The translations under genes were made by a program, and so were the position numbers. From Taxillus chinensis (taxonomy: Eukaryota > Streptophyta > Magnoliopsida > Santalales > Loranthaceae): a stretch of 64,000 bases of DNA. The notes under the pieces are model-generated. The model searched no databases and was not told the DNA's origin. It saw only the letters and a program-made list of their open reading frames with translations. Positions 46,207-59,582 of this stretch are shown piece after piece (the stretch's first letter is position 1; the number at the start of each line of letters is the position of its first letter). The DNA lies in contig CM042088.1 in assembly GCA_023512835.1 (NCBI GenBank), forward strand, positions 38,916,164 to 38,980,163. The letters are read 5' to 3'.

Positions 46207-49200
46207 TTGTGTCGTCGTCTTTTTGTTTTGTTTCTTTTTTTAAAGCGTTCAGGTCTCCGGCCATATTTACAGCGGGACTCATAGGGCGGTGATTTTTTTT
46301 TTTCCATAAATTTTGGTGGTGGTTAGATAATAAAGACATTTACATAATTTAAATGCCATTTAATTTAGGACATTTTTGATATAGCTAAAGTTATACAGTG
46401 CCAATACAAGTGAAATATAATATTAATAAGATAAAATAAAATATTTAATAAAAATTAAGATATTTTCCTGGAAATTATTTTTATTAGGATTGTAAATAAG
46501 TCAAACTGAATCGATTAATAATATATTTAAATATATTCATCAATATTTATTAATGAATTAAATCGAATACCACTTAAATTATAATGTTCTACTAACCTTA
46601 CTCACTCTATGGGGCAAGGGATCAGGCTAAACAATAAGTCATGCATAGAACACCACACAACCAATCTAATATCCACAAGTCAAATCACATATTTATTAAT
46701 AATTTAAAACTTTTTTACATTATGGTTCCTTCAAAACAAGTCGATATGAAAATGAGAACAAACAACAAAATAATAAACTCAAACTCTCCAAATGTGAGTC
46801 ATCATTACGTGCTCACAAAGGTTATTATAATATTCTCAAACGTTTATGAACAAGTGTTTATAAATTTCTTTACGAACACAATTATAAAATTTTAAAAATC
46901 CATCAAAGAATTCAAATCATAATTGCCGCCAAAAAATATAATTAATTAACTATTAAGCTAATATGTTTAAATAATTACTATATGTACTTTATGATAATGT
47001 TATAATAATAGTAATAGTAATAACAATTATAATGAATATATAAAAATTTTTATTTAATAATTAGTTTTAAAATTATATTTAATAAAAATAACTTTTATAT
47101 ATAGCAATTGATTTGCAAATTGCTAGTTCACAAATACAAATAATTTTCAAGAACATTCACTGAAAAGAGCATTTGTTGTACACGCACTTCAAATAAAATT
47201 TAAACTAAGTATAGCATAAGACTAATATAGGTCGTTCACTAACCGGGGGACTTATAAAATTCAATTCAATCTATTTAATTACTTGTTTAACAAAAACTAA
47301 TAAAAAAGAATAAATATAAAATTAGGGATTTTTGATTGAATTACAACTCATTAAAACAAAGAATTTAAATTATGAAATTCAATTAATCAAAGAATGTAAC
47401 CGGTTTAACTTCACACCTGAATGTTGTTTATCACTATCCCAAAAGATAAAGTAGATAAATTATGGTCTCATAATTTAAATGCACCAAGACACCATGAATA
47501 CAATTAAATTATGAATTTATTCCAACCAGAATAATTATGAATTTATTCTCAAAAGATTGTTCGTTCCCTATGAAACAAATCTTTACACTCAAATTAAGCA
47601 TGAACGCACAATGAATTGCTAAATCAACACTCAACCTATATATTAAATTAACAAATCAAGGAGATAGAGAATTAAATCATAGCATATAAAATACCGAATT
47701 AAATATTAAAACATGAATTCAAAACAAGCATCCAAAGTATTGCGCTAAACCGATTACAAAATACTTATCACTTCATGGGTTAAAAATTACAAATCTGTTC
47801 GGTAAAATTAAAACAGTAAAATTAGAACAGAATTAAGAAAAATAAGCTAAAAATTAAATATTCGGTCTTAAACTCGATCTGAATATTTAACGTTCGATGT
47901 ATTATCTCTTCAATTTCTATGTTCGGAAAATAACTGCTGCACTGGGACAAGAATGGAGGGATGGAGATGGTGACGGCGTTGCTCGCGAGAAGGTGGATGC
48001 TGCGGCATGCGTTGGGTATGCAATGGAGGCTGCGTGATGCCTGCCAAATTTATATAAGCTCTGCATGGTCTTCTGTTAATTGTCCTTTTTTTTTTCTCTC
48101 CTTCATTAAACAAAAGTGGGCTCCGCATCGTGCTTCTCACGTAATATGCTTCTTCCTTCATGGTTTCTTATTTTTTTTCTTACATGAAAAGACAACTCAA
48201 TAAAAGGCCCACACGGCATCACTCTATTTCTAATTCTTATCAAAAGAAAAGAGAGAGAAAAAAAGTCAACTAAACAAAAGCCAACTAATAAATAATTTTT
48301 TTCTAACATAAGCTTCTCTAAAATGCAGGCAACATAATAAGAATAAAAGTGCAACACAAAACAATAATATATTAAAATAAAAATAAAACATCAAACAATT
48401 AATCAAAATATATAAAGAAAAAAATTATACTAAGATTAAAATTAAAATAATCAATTAAGTCTAAAAAATTAATATTAAAATTAAAATAATTAATTTAACA
48501 TTAAAAAAACATCAAAATTAATATTAAATCTATAAAAGTGAATAAAATAGTAAATAATTGAAATTGAGAAAAATTATTATAAAAATACATTAATTCAATA
48601 AAATATTCAATTGAAACTCAAAAATTACATGTAAATTTAATGACAAATTATAGAGTTATCATTCATGAATAGTTCACGGACACATTATTTTTTAACGAAA
48701 AAATATAAACGATATTTTATCAAATGAAACACGAGTCTGTTCATAAAGGTTTGATTTATTTATAACCTTAGTTTTTATAATTTATTATTAATAGATGTAA
48801 CATCGGACATATTTTAATATAAGTCATTAAAAGATTAAATAGCATAAATATATAGATCCAAGAGTTATATGAGACTATCACGAGAGCAATCCAAGACTGG
48901 TCTCTAAAGAATTGGTGCGATCTTTTGGTTGATCCCTAATTTCATCATAATCCAAATGCACATATGTAAGATCATGATAAGTAAAATACTATGAAACTCA
49001 GAGCGTGAATTTGGTACGGCTAATGACTCTTGCAGCATGGTGCAAACATTACTATTTTAGTATCTTATTGACATTTATATCAAAAGTTAACTATTAGATT
49101 AAATATTATTCATGTATATTAAATATGCCTATAAAATTTCATAACAATTCAATAGTTGGTTTCCACACAAATTCAACTAAAACAAAAGTAATTAGTAAAT

Positions 49201-49372
49201 AAATAAATAAATTATAATTATTTATTTATTATTTTCTTTCGATTGAAACGGCATAAAAAACACATTAAATTGCTATTAATATATGAATATTAATTTTTAA
49301 AATATTTGTAAATAAGATATTAAAATAGCAAAAGTATAAATACTTAAATTCATTAATCATACCGAATCAATA
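46207..49372. other. AT-rich spacer
   Basis: Contains the second copy of a dispersed repeat (47169-48120) and otherwise very AT-rich DNA with short poly-A/T runs. Open frames near 46641 and 48106 have no recognisable domain and low complexity. No gene seen. Confidence 0.7.
47169..48120. repeat. Dispersed repeat, copy 2 (partner at 21159)
   Basis: The start (TTTGTTGTACACGCACTTC, then TAGGTCGTTCACTAACCGG and GGACTTATAAAATTC) matches the start of the repeat at 21159. The end part is a GC-rich patch (47940-48070) with a TTTATATAAGC TATA-like word, again as in copy 1. Non-coding. Confidence 0.6.
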
Positions 49373-50226
49373 GCATGTTTGGTACATGTGAAAGGAATGG
49401 AAAGGAATCAAATAACTTTCCTTTTATCATATTTAGTACAGTTAAAAAAATGAAATTATTAATTCGTGGGAATAATCTACCCTGCATAAAGCAATCTTGA
49501 TTCCTCCAAGAGACCGGTTTACATCTATTCCCCTACGTAGATCAATCAAAATATTAATCAAAAATCCTAAAAAAACCCTCTCCCTATCGACACACGTCCC
49601 CAAGACCACCATCTCCTCCGGAAAAGCTTCATCTTTGCTAGTGGACAGTTCGGCCTCATCCTCAGCTCCATCCACCCTCCCCCATCAGCTCACTCGACTT
49701 GATCTTGGAGGACATAACACCCTCCCCCCCCCCCCCCATGGTTTTGCCCCCCCACCTGAAGCCGCTGCTGCGCGCGGTTTCACTCCCCTCTCCCCCGCCG
49801 CCAATCTATGGTTCCCCCCCCCCCCCCCCCCCCCCCCCCTTACCCGGTCCATGCCCAATTTCGTACATTTTCTCAAATATTTTCAATGTCTCCTCAGGCA
49901 AATCACTCTGGACATATCTAGCCACCATGGCAGTCCAAGAAAACGTGTCTGGGTCACACCGCTACTGCGATTTTGCTCCCCCACCCCCGCCCGACATTGC
50001 TGTTGCGGTTCCACTCTCCCTCCCTCGCCCGACGCCACTGTTGTGGTCCCTCACCCCAATCAAATCCCCTGTCCAAGGCTTCGATGTAATCAACTCCCCC
50101 CGGCAGGTCTAGTGCAATTACGGCTGCCCCTCCCCCGCCCAATCTGCGGTTCCGCTGTGTAGAAGGGTACTAGGTTTTAAAGTAATTTAAGAACATTCCT
50201 TTGTTAAATCTTATGTACCAAGTTTT
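49373..50226. mobile_element. MITE-like element with C-rich core
   Basis: The ends are imperfect inverted repeats: left GCATGTTTGGTACATGTG, and right reverse-complemented AAAACTTGGTACATAAG; both are followed inward by AAAGGAATG. The central part (49690-50150) is C-rich, with homopolymer C runs near 49725-49741 and 49816-49841 and CCGCC words. Open frames in the core are proline-rich composition effects. The target duplication is not clear. In layout it resembles the MITE at 11617. Confidence 0.6.
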
Positions 50227-51015
50227 TAACATTCAACTCCACCTATTGAATCTCATTAACTGTAGTGTAAGGCCATTAGGATTTCTTTTCCAAAATATTC
50301 CCAATTAAATGTCACAACCTACTGGATCTCATTAAATGCCATCCAGTGACCCCCGTTGGGATTTCTTTTCTAAAATATCCCCAACTAAATGACACAATTG
50401 AATTGTTGAAGTCACCATTCACTCAAACGATCCAACCCAAGCAACATCCATTGAAAATTATTTCTCGCCCAAAACTGGCATTATTTTTCTTTGGATTTTA
50501 GTTATGTCACGGCAGATACTGTGTACATGGAACCAGATGGGCCAGATGGGAGGACCATCCATGTGTTGGATCTTCGGATGTGACAATAAAAATTTTAAAA
50601 AAAATAGAGACAATGGGTTGGTACGGATATCAATCAATATTCTCACCGTCAAGGTTGGAGTGCTCTGCACCTCTCGTTCCTCGTAGAAAGAAGATATGGC
50701 ATAGTGGCATACACATACTCACGGATTTGGGAGGTCCAAAGTCCAAAATATAAACAGTTAAAATTGTTATAATTTATATTTAAAATTTATTATTTTAAAT
50801 TATATTTATCATTAAAATAAGTTATATTACTAATTAAATTTAAATATTAATAAAAACTAAAAATATAATTACATGTATCAAAACCTATTATATATATATA
50901 TATATCATAGTAACAGACAGAAAGCATAACTTTTTTTATAAATATTAAACCATTCTCAGTTATATCAATTTTTATTCGAATCTTAATTTTTATAAGTTTT
51001 GCTTAACAATTTTAA

Positions 51016-51066
<51 letters not shown>

Positions 51067-52520
51067 CTAGCTGATAAAAAGAAAATAAATGCAATACTGT
51101 TAAACAGTGCAAAACCATATCCAATGGATCTCACCGAATATGATATGAATGTTGCAATTAAGAATATGAAATACTAATAATTAGACAGCTGCCTTGAAAG
51201 AGGAGAGATCCTAGATTGGGTTGGTGGGCCGTGAGTAGCTAGACCAGGGCTGGGGCAAATCAAAAATCCCACCCCGCCGGACAAGTTACAAGCCACATCG
51301 TGTCAAGGAACGATTCCCTAATGTTTCTTACTTGGTCACTTGGAGGAACAGTTATGAGTGGTCCTCGCTTAGTGGATCCCACCCCGCCGGGACAAGTTGT
51401 TGTTTTCTCTGTTTGTAGTATGGAAGATAATGTAATACGTAATATGACGTAGAAGTTGATTAATCAAGTATTGAGACTTTTGTTCAATTTTTCTCTTGTC
51501 ATTCTTTTATTCTATCAATTTGCGAGTCCTATAAAGGGGACCAAAAGGGGTTCGGAATCTCAGGGTTTAATGGAGTTGTGTGTAAGCCGGCTGCAAAAGA
51601 GGACATGGAATCTTCAACTTCCATTAAACAATTTCTTCATCAATTTGACAAATTGCAAACAATTGTCTTGTCTTCACTTGTGATGATGCTTTCTGGATTA
51701 AACTGAACACCCTACATATTTTTCTATGCTAAGTTAAAGTTCACGGTAGAAGATTGAACTTCAAAAACATCAACAAGTCATGAAAAGCTAGCTGCTAGCT
51801 AGGGCGGAAGAAGGCAATCCCCGATCATGCTCTCTCACCCTGCAATTAAGATAAATATTTACCAGCAATTACTTCTATAGGGACGTGATTGCTACAATTT
51901 TATTATGGGATGTGATTACTCAACGCGGCGAAAGATAACCGTGATTTTTAAAGATAGTTTATGGGATGTGATTGCTGCAATTTTTATAGGGACGTAATTG
52001 CTACAATTTTGTAAAGATAACCGTGTGTTTTGCCGTTTCTGAGGATCATCGCAGGGAAGCAATGGCAGTACTTTTAAAACTTGAGGTTCAGCAGTGTAGT
52101 TCTAGTTCAGATTTCAAGGCTCGCTCAGTCTGTAATAGTTGCCCCATGGATGATAAGGAATGCAAGGGACAATAAGGATTGTAAATAGCATGGACTGGGG
52201 TTTTAAATCAAGTTAGGACGTTATGTGCGTGCTGCCTTTTGCTCTTAAGAGCCGTGCGACGCTGTTACTTTTTTCACAAACATGAAAGACGCGGAGCAGA
52301 GAATAAACTAGAGAAAGGCAAGAGATACCAGAGACGTACACCGACCACAGAAAGGAAAAAGAAAAAGACCGGTGCTGTTCTTTGATATTTTGCAGAGTGA
52401 AGTCTCTGCTGGTAAGAAACCGGCATTTAAAAGAGTGAGACAAGAGTCATTGAAACTGAGTTGTAGCTGACACTCAAGATACACGACTGCACACCCACTG
52501 CCCACAAAGATCGTCAATCT
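50227..52520. other. AT-rich spacer with short duplications
   Basis: Contains (TA)n runs near 50891 and 51021-51060. The phrase TCCCACCCCGCCGGGACAAG occurs twice (about 51267, with one base fewer, and 51378). GATGTGATTGCTGCAATTTT-type words repeat at 51880-52010. No gene seen. Confidence 0.65.
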
Positions 52521-52612
52521 GGCTTTGTCCTATCGCGCGTAGTCCTCTTGGTTCGTCTTCAATTCGGCTTCGTTCCTGTCGCGCGTAGTCCTCTTGGTTC
52601 GTCTTCAAATCT
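52521..52612. repeat. 46-bp tandem duplication at the 3' edge of the hAT element
   Basis: Two units of 46 bp share TCGCGCGTAGTCCTCTTGG and TTCGTCTTCAA (52533 and 52579). They stand where the 3' terminus of the hAT transposon would be expected; the text right after them, ATCTAGGGGGGCC, resembles the subterminal part of such elements. Confidence 0.8.
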
Positions 52613-52749
52613 AGGGGGGCCAATATATCATTTTTTCCCTCATGAAAATTTAAAATACAATTCATATAATATTAACCAAATTAAAAATATTAACCGATGT
52701 AAAATATTTCATCCAAAATCAAAAATATATAATAATTATTCTTAATTTA

Positions 52750-55237
52750 TTACAATGTATTTTTTAAAGAAAATAAAAGTCGGCGTGTTTTCACATTACT
52801 AAAATCATTTATAATTGAATCTGTACTAAACGACTGAGCAATTTCTCTTTCGATGTACAAAAGCATGGAGTCTGTTAGAAAATCGTCTTCCATTTTATTG
52901 CGAAGCCTTGTTTTAACGATATTCATAGCTGAAAATGTCCGTTTTGTAGTAGCAGTAGAGACAGGAAGAGTAAGTACAAGAACAATCACTCTGAAAACAA
53001 GTTGGTAGCCAATTGATTTTTGCGTCCTCACTAGCCATTGACACAATTCAGAAATGCTTGATAAATCTTTGAACTCTGGATGTTGAACTACATTATGCTC
53101 AAAATGACAAAGTTCTGTTTCCAAAGCCTCTTTTTCATGCTCTGTGAAGTCTTGTGGATAAAACTTCATTACCAACAAACAAATATCATTGATTCTAAAA
53201 GATTGACGTGCTTGATAAGGATCTAAAGCTGAACTGAGCACAAGTAACTCTATTGCTTGCTCATTAAATCGATGATTTAGTTCTTGTAACTGAGAATCTA
53301 TTGCGGCATAAAAAATATCCACTCGATAATGATGCTCAATTGTAAAGTTATCTGGCTGATGGCGAGCTAAACCTCGTCTACCAACATAACGAGAAGTCAA
53401 ATCTGGCACATCTATCGATCTTAACTCACAAAATGATATCACATTGGTGAGTAAGTCATCCCATTTATCATCCCTGAACGCTTGAATAAGTTTTTTAGTA
53501 GATGAAACAAGACTCATTGCAGTTAAAATATCTTGAGTCTGACACTGCAAAACTTGACAAAGTTTATCACTAAGCTCCATAATTCTTTTCATAAGATGCA
53601 AGATAAAGACAAATTCAAATGAAGTTAACGTTTCATAAGCTGTATCTGCTTCTACCTGTCGTGAAGAAGTAGATCCTTCCTTAATGATTTTGAGCAAAAC
53701 TTCACATGTTGGACTAAATATCTTTATCAGGCTAGAAATTGATCTAAAGTGAGAACTCCAACGAGTATCTCCAGCTCGTTGCAAAGTGCAACTTCTGATT
53801 AAGACCCCTTCCAGTCTCAAGCTCCCTAATATCAATCAAATATGCAAATTCAGCATCTTGAGCAAGCTTTAATTGTTCATTACGCTTACATGAAGCACCA
53901 ACAATATTGATAATGAATGCCAACCGATCAAAAAATTTACCAACAGGAATAATTGCTTTTGATGCTGCTACCAATGCCAATTGTAAACGATGTGCAAAAC
54001 AATGGATGTAATAGGCATATGGACAATCGTGTGAAATCAAAGCTTGTAATCCATTTGACTCACCTCGCATATTACTTGCACCGTCATATCCTTGCCCCCG
54101 AATATTTTGAATATCTAGATTATAACGAGATAACGAAGAATATATCTCTTCTTTTAGGGTTAATGCGTCAGAAACATGAACAACCCCAAAAAAGCGTTCT
54201 CACACAAAGCCATCCTTGTCAACAAATCTTAAAACAATAGCCATTTGTTCTCTCACTGACTCATCACGAGCTTCATCAACAATTATGCAAAATTTTGCAT
54301 TACCAATTTCTTCACGAATTGCATTCATCACTTTCATTGAAAAAATATGTAAAATTTCTTTCTGAATTTGTGGTGATGTGTAAGTGGCATTTTTTGGAGC
54401 TTTTGCTATGAGTTTAGCAACATTTTTATCATATGAAGCTACCACATCCAATATTTCAAGAAAGTTTCCACAATTGGCTGAAGTAGAACTTTCATCCCGA
54501 CCTCTAAAAGCAATACCTTGTAATGCAAGCAGTCGAACAACATCAACTGAGACCTTCAAACGTAGCCGATTATTTGCAATTTCAGTATGACATTGTTTGT
54601 TAAATACCTTGTCTATATGCTGAGGTTGGTTCATCAAATCATCCATTTTTTGCTCGGCAACTCTATGAGATGAATTAAAATCCTTTCCTACATGAGATAA
54701 AAAAGCACATCTTGTTTCATTTCTTACTTTCTTCCAACTTCTAAATCCATCAACCGTGAATGCGTTTTTTCCAGGATTCCCAGTTGGTTCATGAAATAAA
54801 AAACATGGAAGGCAAAATGCTGCATCTTTCGCAGGAGAATATTCGAGCCATTTTGGAAAGAGATTGTACCAAGTTTCTTGAAAGCTCCGACGATGATTTT
54901 CTGGTCCGAATTTTTTCTTTGAAGACAATTTGGGTTGGAAAGGGCCATAGTTACGATAAGCCCATCGGATTTCATCACGTTGATTAACATGGTAATTCCA
55001 TTTTGGTTGATGCAATCCAGGATCCCGCTCCAACAAACTAGTATCAACTTTTTAAAATTTTGGATGAGAATTTTCTTCAATTGGGATATCAACATTTTCT
55101 GGAATTGAAATTTCAATACTCTTCGAAATTGGGATATCAACATTAGTGGTTGGCAATGTTGCATCACTAGTCATGGCTTCTGAATCATTCAAATTCTTTC
55201 TTTTGAAAAAATGTGTTATTGCAGTTGACTTACCCAT
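52750..55237 (-). pseudogene. hAT transposase gene (TTF-type zinc finger, DUF4371, HAT dimerisation), three lesions
   Basis: Minus strand, start at 55237 (MGKSTAITHFFKRKNL). Domains in order: a TTF/BED-like region (FQETWYNLFPKWLEYSPAKDA, AAFCLPCFLF), a DUF4371 region (CIIVDEARDESVREQMAIVL; GQGYDGASNMRGESNGLQ), then the long C-terminal part with the HAT dimerisation block (LPVSTATTKRTFSAMNIVK near 52920). The first three pieces share one frame, broken by an in-frame TAA near 55050 and an in-frame TGA near 54198. A single-base frame change near 53793 leads to the last piece. With only three lesions in about 830 codons this is a young copy or a recently lost gene. The product would bind element ends and catalyse cut-and-paste transposition. 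Confidence 0.88.
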
Positions 55238-55747
55238 AATAATCTACAAATAAAATAAAAAATTATATTTATTTTATACACTACAACATTAATAATATTA
55301 CATATTATACAAATTTTAAACATAATCATTTTGACACTCATACTTTTAAACATAATAATTTTGATAATTAATAGTTAATTATCAAATATTATATATATAC
55401 ACAAAAGATTTATTTATTTATATAGAAGAGTTAGATTAGACAATTTACCTGACTACTTAAATGTCGAGGCCCCAAGACAAGGTGTAGGATACGAATGAAG
55501 CACAGCCTGATCAACTTACAAAAATAAATTCAAAAGTTTTCTATTTAAATAAATATAGCAAGTTAAAAACCAAATAAAAATCAATAACAAAAACTTAATC
55601 AAATCTAGCAAAAAAGACTTTACCCTTTTCGTTAATGTTGGAGAAGGGTGATTCGTGCTTCGAACATCAATGCCGCAGGGCGCGATAGCTTCCTCCTTTG
55701 CCGTGCTGCGTCGTTGAAGAGGGGGGCATAAAAAAAAGAAGAGGAAA

Positions 55748-58322
55748 TGTAACGCCCCGAAATCTGGACTTCCAGACCGGGTGCGTTGGACAAATAAGAT
55801 ATTACAATTATATGAATAGTAATCTATTACTGAACATAAATTCGATGGTTTATTTATTACATCAAGACTCATCACAAGATCTTTAAGGTTTAGCGTTTAG
55901 AGACTAGGTGTTGATAACCCATTATAGTTTACATGACATATAAATACTACATGCATAATCTTCTTATGATTTTATTCCAAGCATTCTGGACACCATTATC
56001 CTAGCATCCTTGTTTTCTCCTAGTTCCCTGGGTTGGAAGAAAACATGAAAGGAAATGAGCTCAAGTAGCCCAGTAAGGTTAAAAGTAACGAATAATATAT
56101 GGAGAATAATTAACTCATGAAAAAATAAGAATATCTACTCATCTAGGTTCACCACCTAGATGTCTTGCATAACTTGTTATCAACTGGATTGACACTCTCC
56201 AGTGATGTTCTTTACCCAATACATTGGAGGTCTTTCTAGAACCACCCATAAACATATTGCCAAACATAAAACATATCTTCATAATTTTTCAAACAATCAC
56301 ATCAATGGTAAATTTCAACGTAAAGGAAGGTCTTGCAATAATAGACCCGATAAGTAAAAGGGTTATTCATCATTCAATAAATTAGATTACCAAATTCTCA
56401 AGAAGTGCCAAAGAAAGTTAATTCTTCTTAAAATAATATTATGAGGAGAAATCTTAAGATAGAAATATAGAGAATAAATAGGAAATGAATTTCCACGTCG
56501 GAGATCGTGGTAAGGAAAGGGGGAGGAAATCCTTACAATCTTTTTGTCTTCCGCGTTTATAAACCTTGAAACAAAATTTAAAAGTTAATATTTTAATTTA
56601 ATAATAATAGTATATTCATAAATAATATATTCAGAGACATATATAAGTATATTATGGTGGAAAAACTTCTCATGATAATAATAATCTATACTTATACATA
56701 TACCTATATAATATATGTATATAATACACAATATACATATATATATTGAGGGGCAAAGCCATCCATAATATATATATGTATGAGGAGACTTAGCCTTCCA
56801 TGGAATAATAATAATCTATATACACACATATACGTATCATATACATATATATATTGAGGGGGCAAAGCCATCCATAATATATATATGTATGAGGAGGCTT
56901 AGCCTTCCATGGAATAATAATAATATATATATACACATATACATATTATTTAATAAATATACATATATATATTGAGGGGCAAGGCCATCCATAATATATA
57001 TATGTATGAGGAGGATTAGCCTTCCAAGAACATGATTAATATATGCTTGAAATATTTACCTTTTGGAACTTCCAACGGGTGAGAGGAAGATTCAGAGAAG
57101 AGAAGGCTTGGAGGACTATTGGGGTGTTAATAGAACTTTTTTGGAGATTATTTGGAGGAGAGTTTTGTGGCTTATTTGAATGGAAAGAGTGCTTGAGAAG
57201 GGAAGTGAGGCATGTTATTTATAGGTAAGGTGGGAGGTGTAATAGTGTGAAAAATAGTGTACGAATTTGACTTTGGCATTAAATTAAATTATTTAAAATA
57301 TATATAATACTTTATTTTCCTCATATTATCTCTTATTAAAAACGTGGTTATCTCCTCCTACCATTTAAAAATGTTTTAAGACTTTTAAACCTAGAAGGTT
57401 CCTTTGGCATCAAAAGTCCACATTGGTGTACTCCCTACTAATTCAATTATAACTTTTTTAATTTTGTAGTTTTTGAAAAACGACCAATTGTATTGCATTA
57501 CTAACTCAAATATCTACAAATGAGTATCAATTTTATAATTTCTACATATGTATAACAAAAGTTATTGAATTTTGAAGTCATACTAAAATGTTTACCCGTT
57601 CATACTGAACCTATGTGTAGTATTTTAACTTCTGGAATTGATTGGCTTCATATTAAATTCTGAAATTTTTACACGTTTTAGCTAAGTCATAAATGAACAA
57701 ATGGGATTTGGTTTCATGTCAATTGGATCTGTATAACTCAAGTTATGGATTTTTGAATGGGACCTCCAGAATCTGCCTCATTCAAATTTTTGGGCCTTAC
57801 CTATGTTTTATACTTTTGGTAAAGTTAAAGCTTGTAATACTTACTTACCTATAGTAATTTGGTCTAAGAAACTAAATGACATAATATATAGCATCTAAAA
57901 TTTTTATGATGTATAAGAAATTATTTTATTTTTTTATAACGTATTTAATATTAACACGGATAAAATAATATAATTGCGTAATCAATAAACAATAAAGTAA
58001 GATAACATTATATTCCATGACTTCTTACTTTATAAACCTATAAAGTATAATATTATAAAACATTATTACATACTCATACCTATTTATAACAATTCAAACG
58101 GATACTATTCATAACGATTAGTTACTTATTCCAACGGTTAGTTACTATTCTAACTGCTAGTTACTATTCTAACGGCTACTTACTAGTCACATGCTACTTA
58201 AATGACTATAGTGGATACTTATTTTTACTGTGATAATATCTAAAATATTCTTTCTAACTATTTTTAGTAATGACATTATTATTACTATTTAAGGAAGAGC
58301 TTAAATTTTTGCGGGTCTTACA
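55748..58322 (+). mobile_element. Solo LTR, 2575 bp, with perfect 5-bp target duplication
   Basis: Starts TGTAACGCCCCGAAATCTGG and ends TTGCGGGTCTTACA. It is flanked by GGAAA on both sides (55743-55747 and 58323-58327), the 5-bp duplication expected of LTR-retrotransposon integration. No internal region, primer-binding site or coding domain is present, so it is a solo LTR left by LTR-LTR recombination. It lies within the 5' part of the hAT element and is related to the LTR-like repeat at 31431. Its length suggests a large Gypsy-type element, but the family is not proven. Confidence 0.88.
56660..57035 (+). repeat. Minisatellite inside the solo LTR (three units of 108-118 bp)
   Basis: Three successive units contain TTGAGGGGCAAAGCCATCC, a TATATATATGTATGAGGAGG word and TTAGCCTTCCA. 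The TTGAGGGG word begins at 56746, 56854 and 56972. AT-dinucleotide tracts separate the units. Confidence 0.85.
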
Positions 58323-58975
58323 GGAAAGATAGAGCCTGGCCTGGCAACTGCGTAAAGCAAAAAAAAAGGGGGAGGGGGTCTAAAAAAAAGGGGGGGGGGT
58401 CTAATATATATAAAAAAAGGAAAGATAGCTACAGCCTAAGAGGAAAGATAGCTGCGTAAAGGGGCAGCTAATGTTGCTTAAAAAAAAAACAATCAAACAA
58501 CTTTCCAAAAAAAAAATTAAGAATCTGGACAGGAGGGGGGGCCATGGCCCCCTTTCGTCCCCATATACCTCCGTCTCTGGTTTTCTCCCGTGTTGAGGTT
58601 GTCGAAGAAAGCGGTGCATTGCTGGGGAGAGAGAAGGTCAAATGGGGGGAGGGGAGGCGAGGCGAGGGAATATTTTTGCCACATTAGGTTTACGTGAGAT
58701 GTGAGGGGTTAATTTTGGAACCGCTGTTTTAATTACATCCTTTAATCATATTCAATGAGATTCAATGGTTTTATACTCTTTAATAATATTACACTCATTT
58801 TCTAGCTATATATATATCAGAAATTTCTTAATATATAATAGTTAGTTAATTTATCGATATATATCACACCTATTGTCATATAATATAAAATTTTTATTTA
58901 TTAATGATTGTGAATCTTGTTTTATATGAATAACATTTTACTTAAAATGACTATTATATATATATATATATATGG

Positions 58976-59582
58976 TGTGATTTTAAAATTTGACTCCCGC
59001 CTAGGTGTAGAGCAATAATAAGTAATGAGATATGTCGCTCCATCTCATTTCATTTAATTTTAATAATTATATTTATAATTTTATAATATTTCAAATGCTA
59101 TTATCTAATTATTTTATAATTATTATTTATGAATTTTGACATTTTAAACGTATTTATTATTATAAAATTAAATATTTTTCATTATTTTTGTGATTAAAAA
59201 TAATATAAAAATTTGATTTGAGCAAAAACAACTTATATAAATAGGACCAATAAAAAGTAATAGCGGGATACAAACAGATAAAAAGCCTTATTCACCAGTC
59301 CTGCTAGAAAACGGGATACCTCACTCTACCTACACATAAGGCAGTGTATGTTTATAAAACTTGATCCCTCACTCTAATGGGAGAGGAGGCCGATAATAGG
59401 TTAAGCCCGCCTCTAGTAGATTGAGGATCACCCTTATGGGCAATAAGGAGCAGCAGTAGGAAGCAGCCGATAGAGTTTTTCCTTCAACTCGTTATAGGAT
59501 GAGGTAGCCTGATGGGACGAAATATGATTTTAAAATTTCACTATCCACCTATAAGTGAATATGGTGCAATAATATATAGACC
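58976..59582. repeat. Direct repeats flanking a GC-richer segment
   Basis: The word TGATTTTAAAATTT followed by (T/C)-rich text, a CCTA word and GCAATAATA occurs at 58978 and again at 59527, about 550 bp apart. Between them, 59270-59510 is GC-richer and non-coding. This could be a small element with terminal direct repeats, but no known family is recognised. Confidence 0.45.

Larger units (their letters stand above)
52613..58579 (-). mobile_element. hAT transposon (ZMYM1/TTF type) containing a solo LTR
   Basis: Read on the minus strand, the 5' end at 58579 starts CAGAGACGGAGGTATATGGGG followed by GGGGGCC words. This is the usual look of plant hAT elements that encode TTF/ZMYM1-like transposases. 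The transposase gene occupies 55237-52750. The inner 3' edge (GGGGGGCC near 52615) is present but the last terminal bases are not recognisable. The 55748-58322 interval is a later solo LTR insertion, so the original element was about 3.4 kb. No 8-bp target duplication could be confirmed. Confidence 0.7.

Noticed and set aside
49497..50162. 221-codon proline-rich open frame
   Set aside because: Translation of poly-C runs inside a MITE-like element; no domain, no codon bias.
52750..55237. Stop-codon read-through or recoding to give a full transposase
   Set aside because: Two different stops plus a frame change are better explained by decay; no recoding signal seen.
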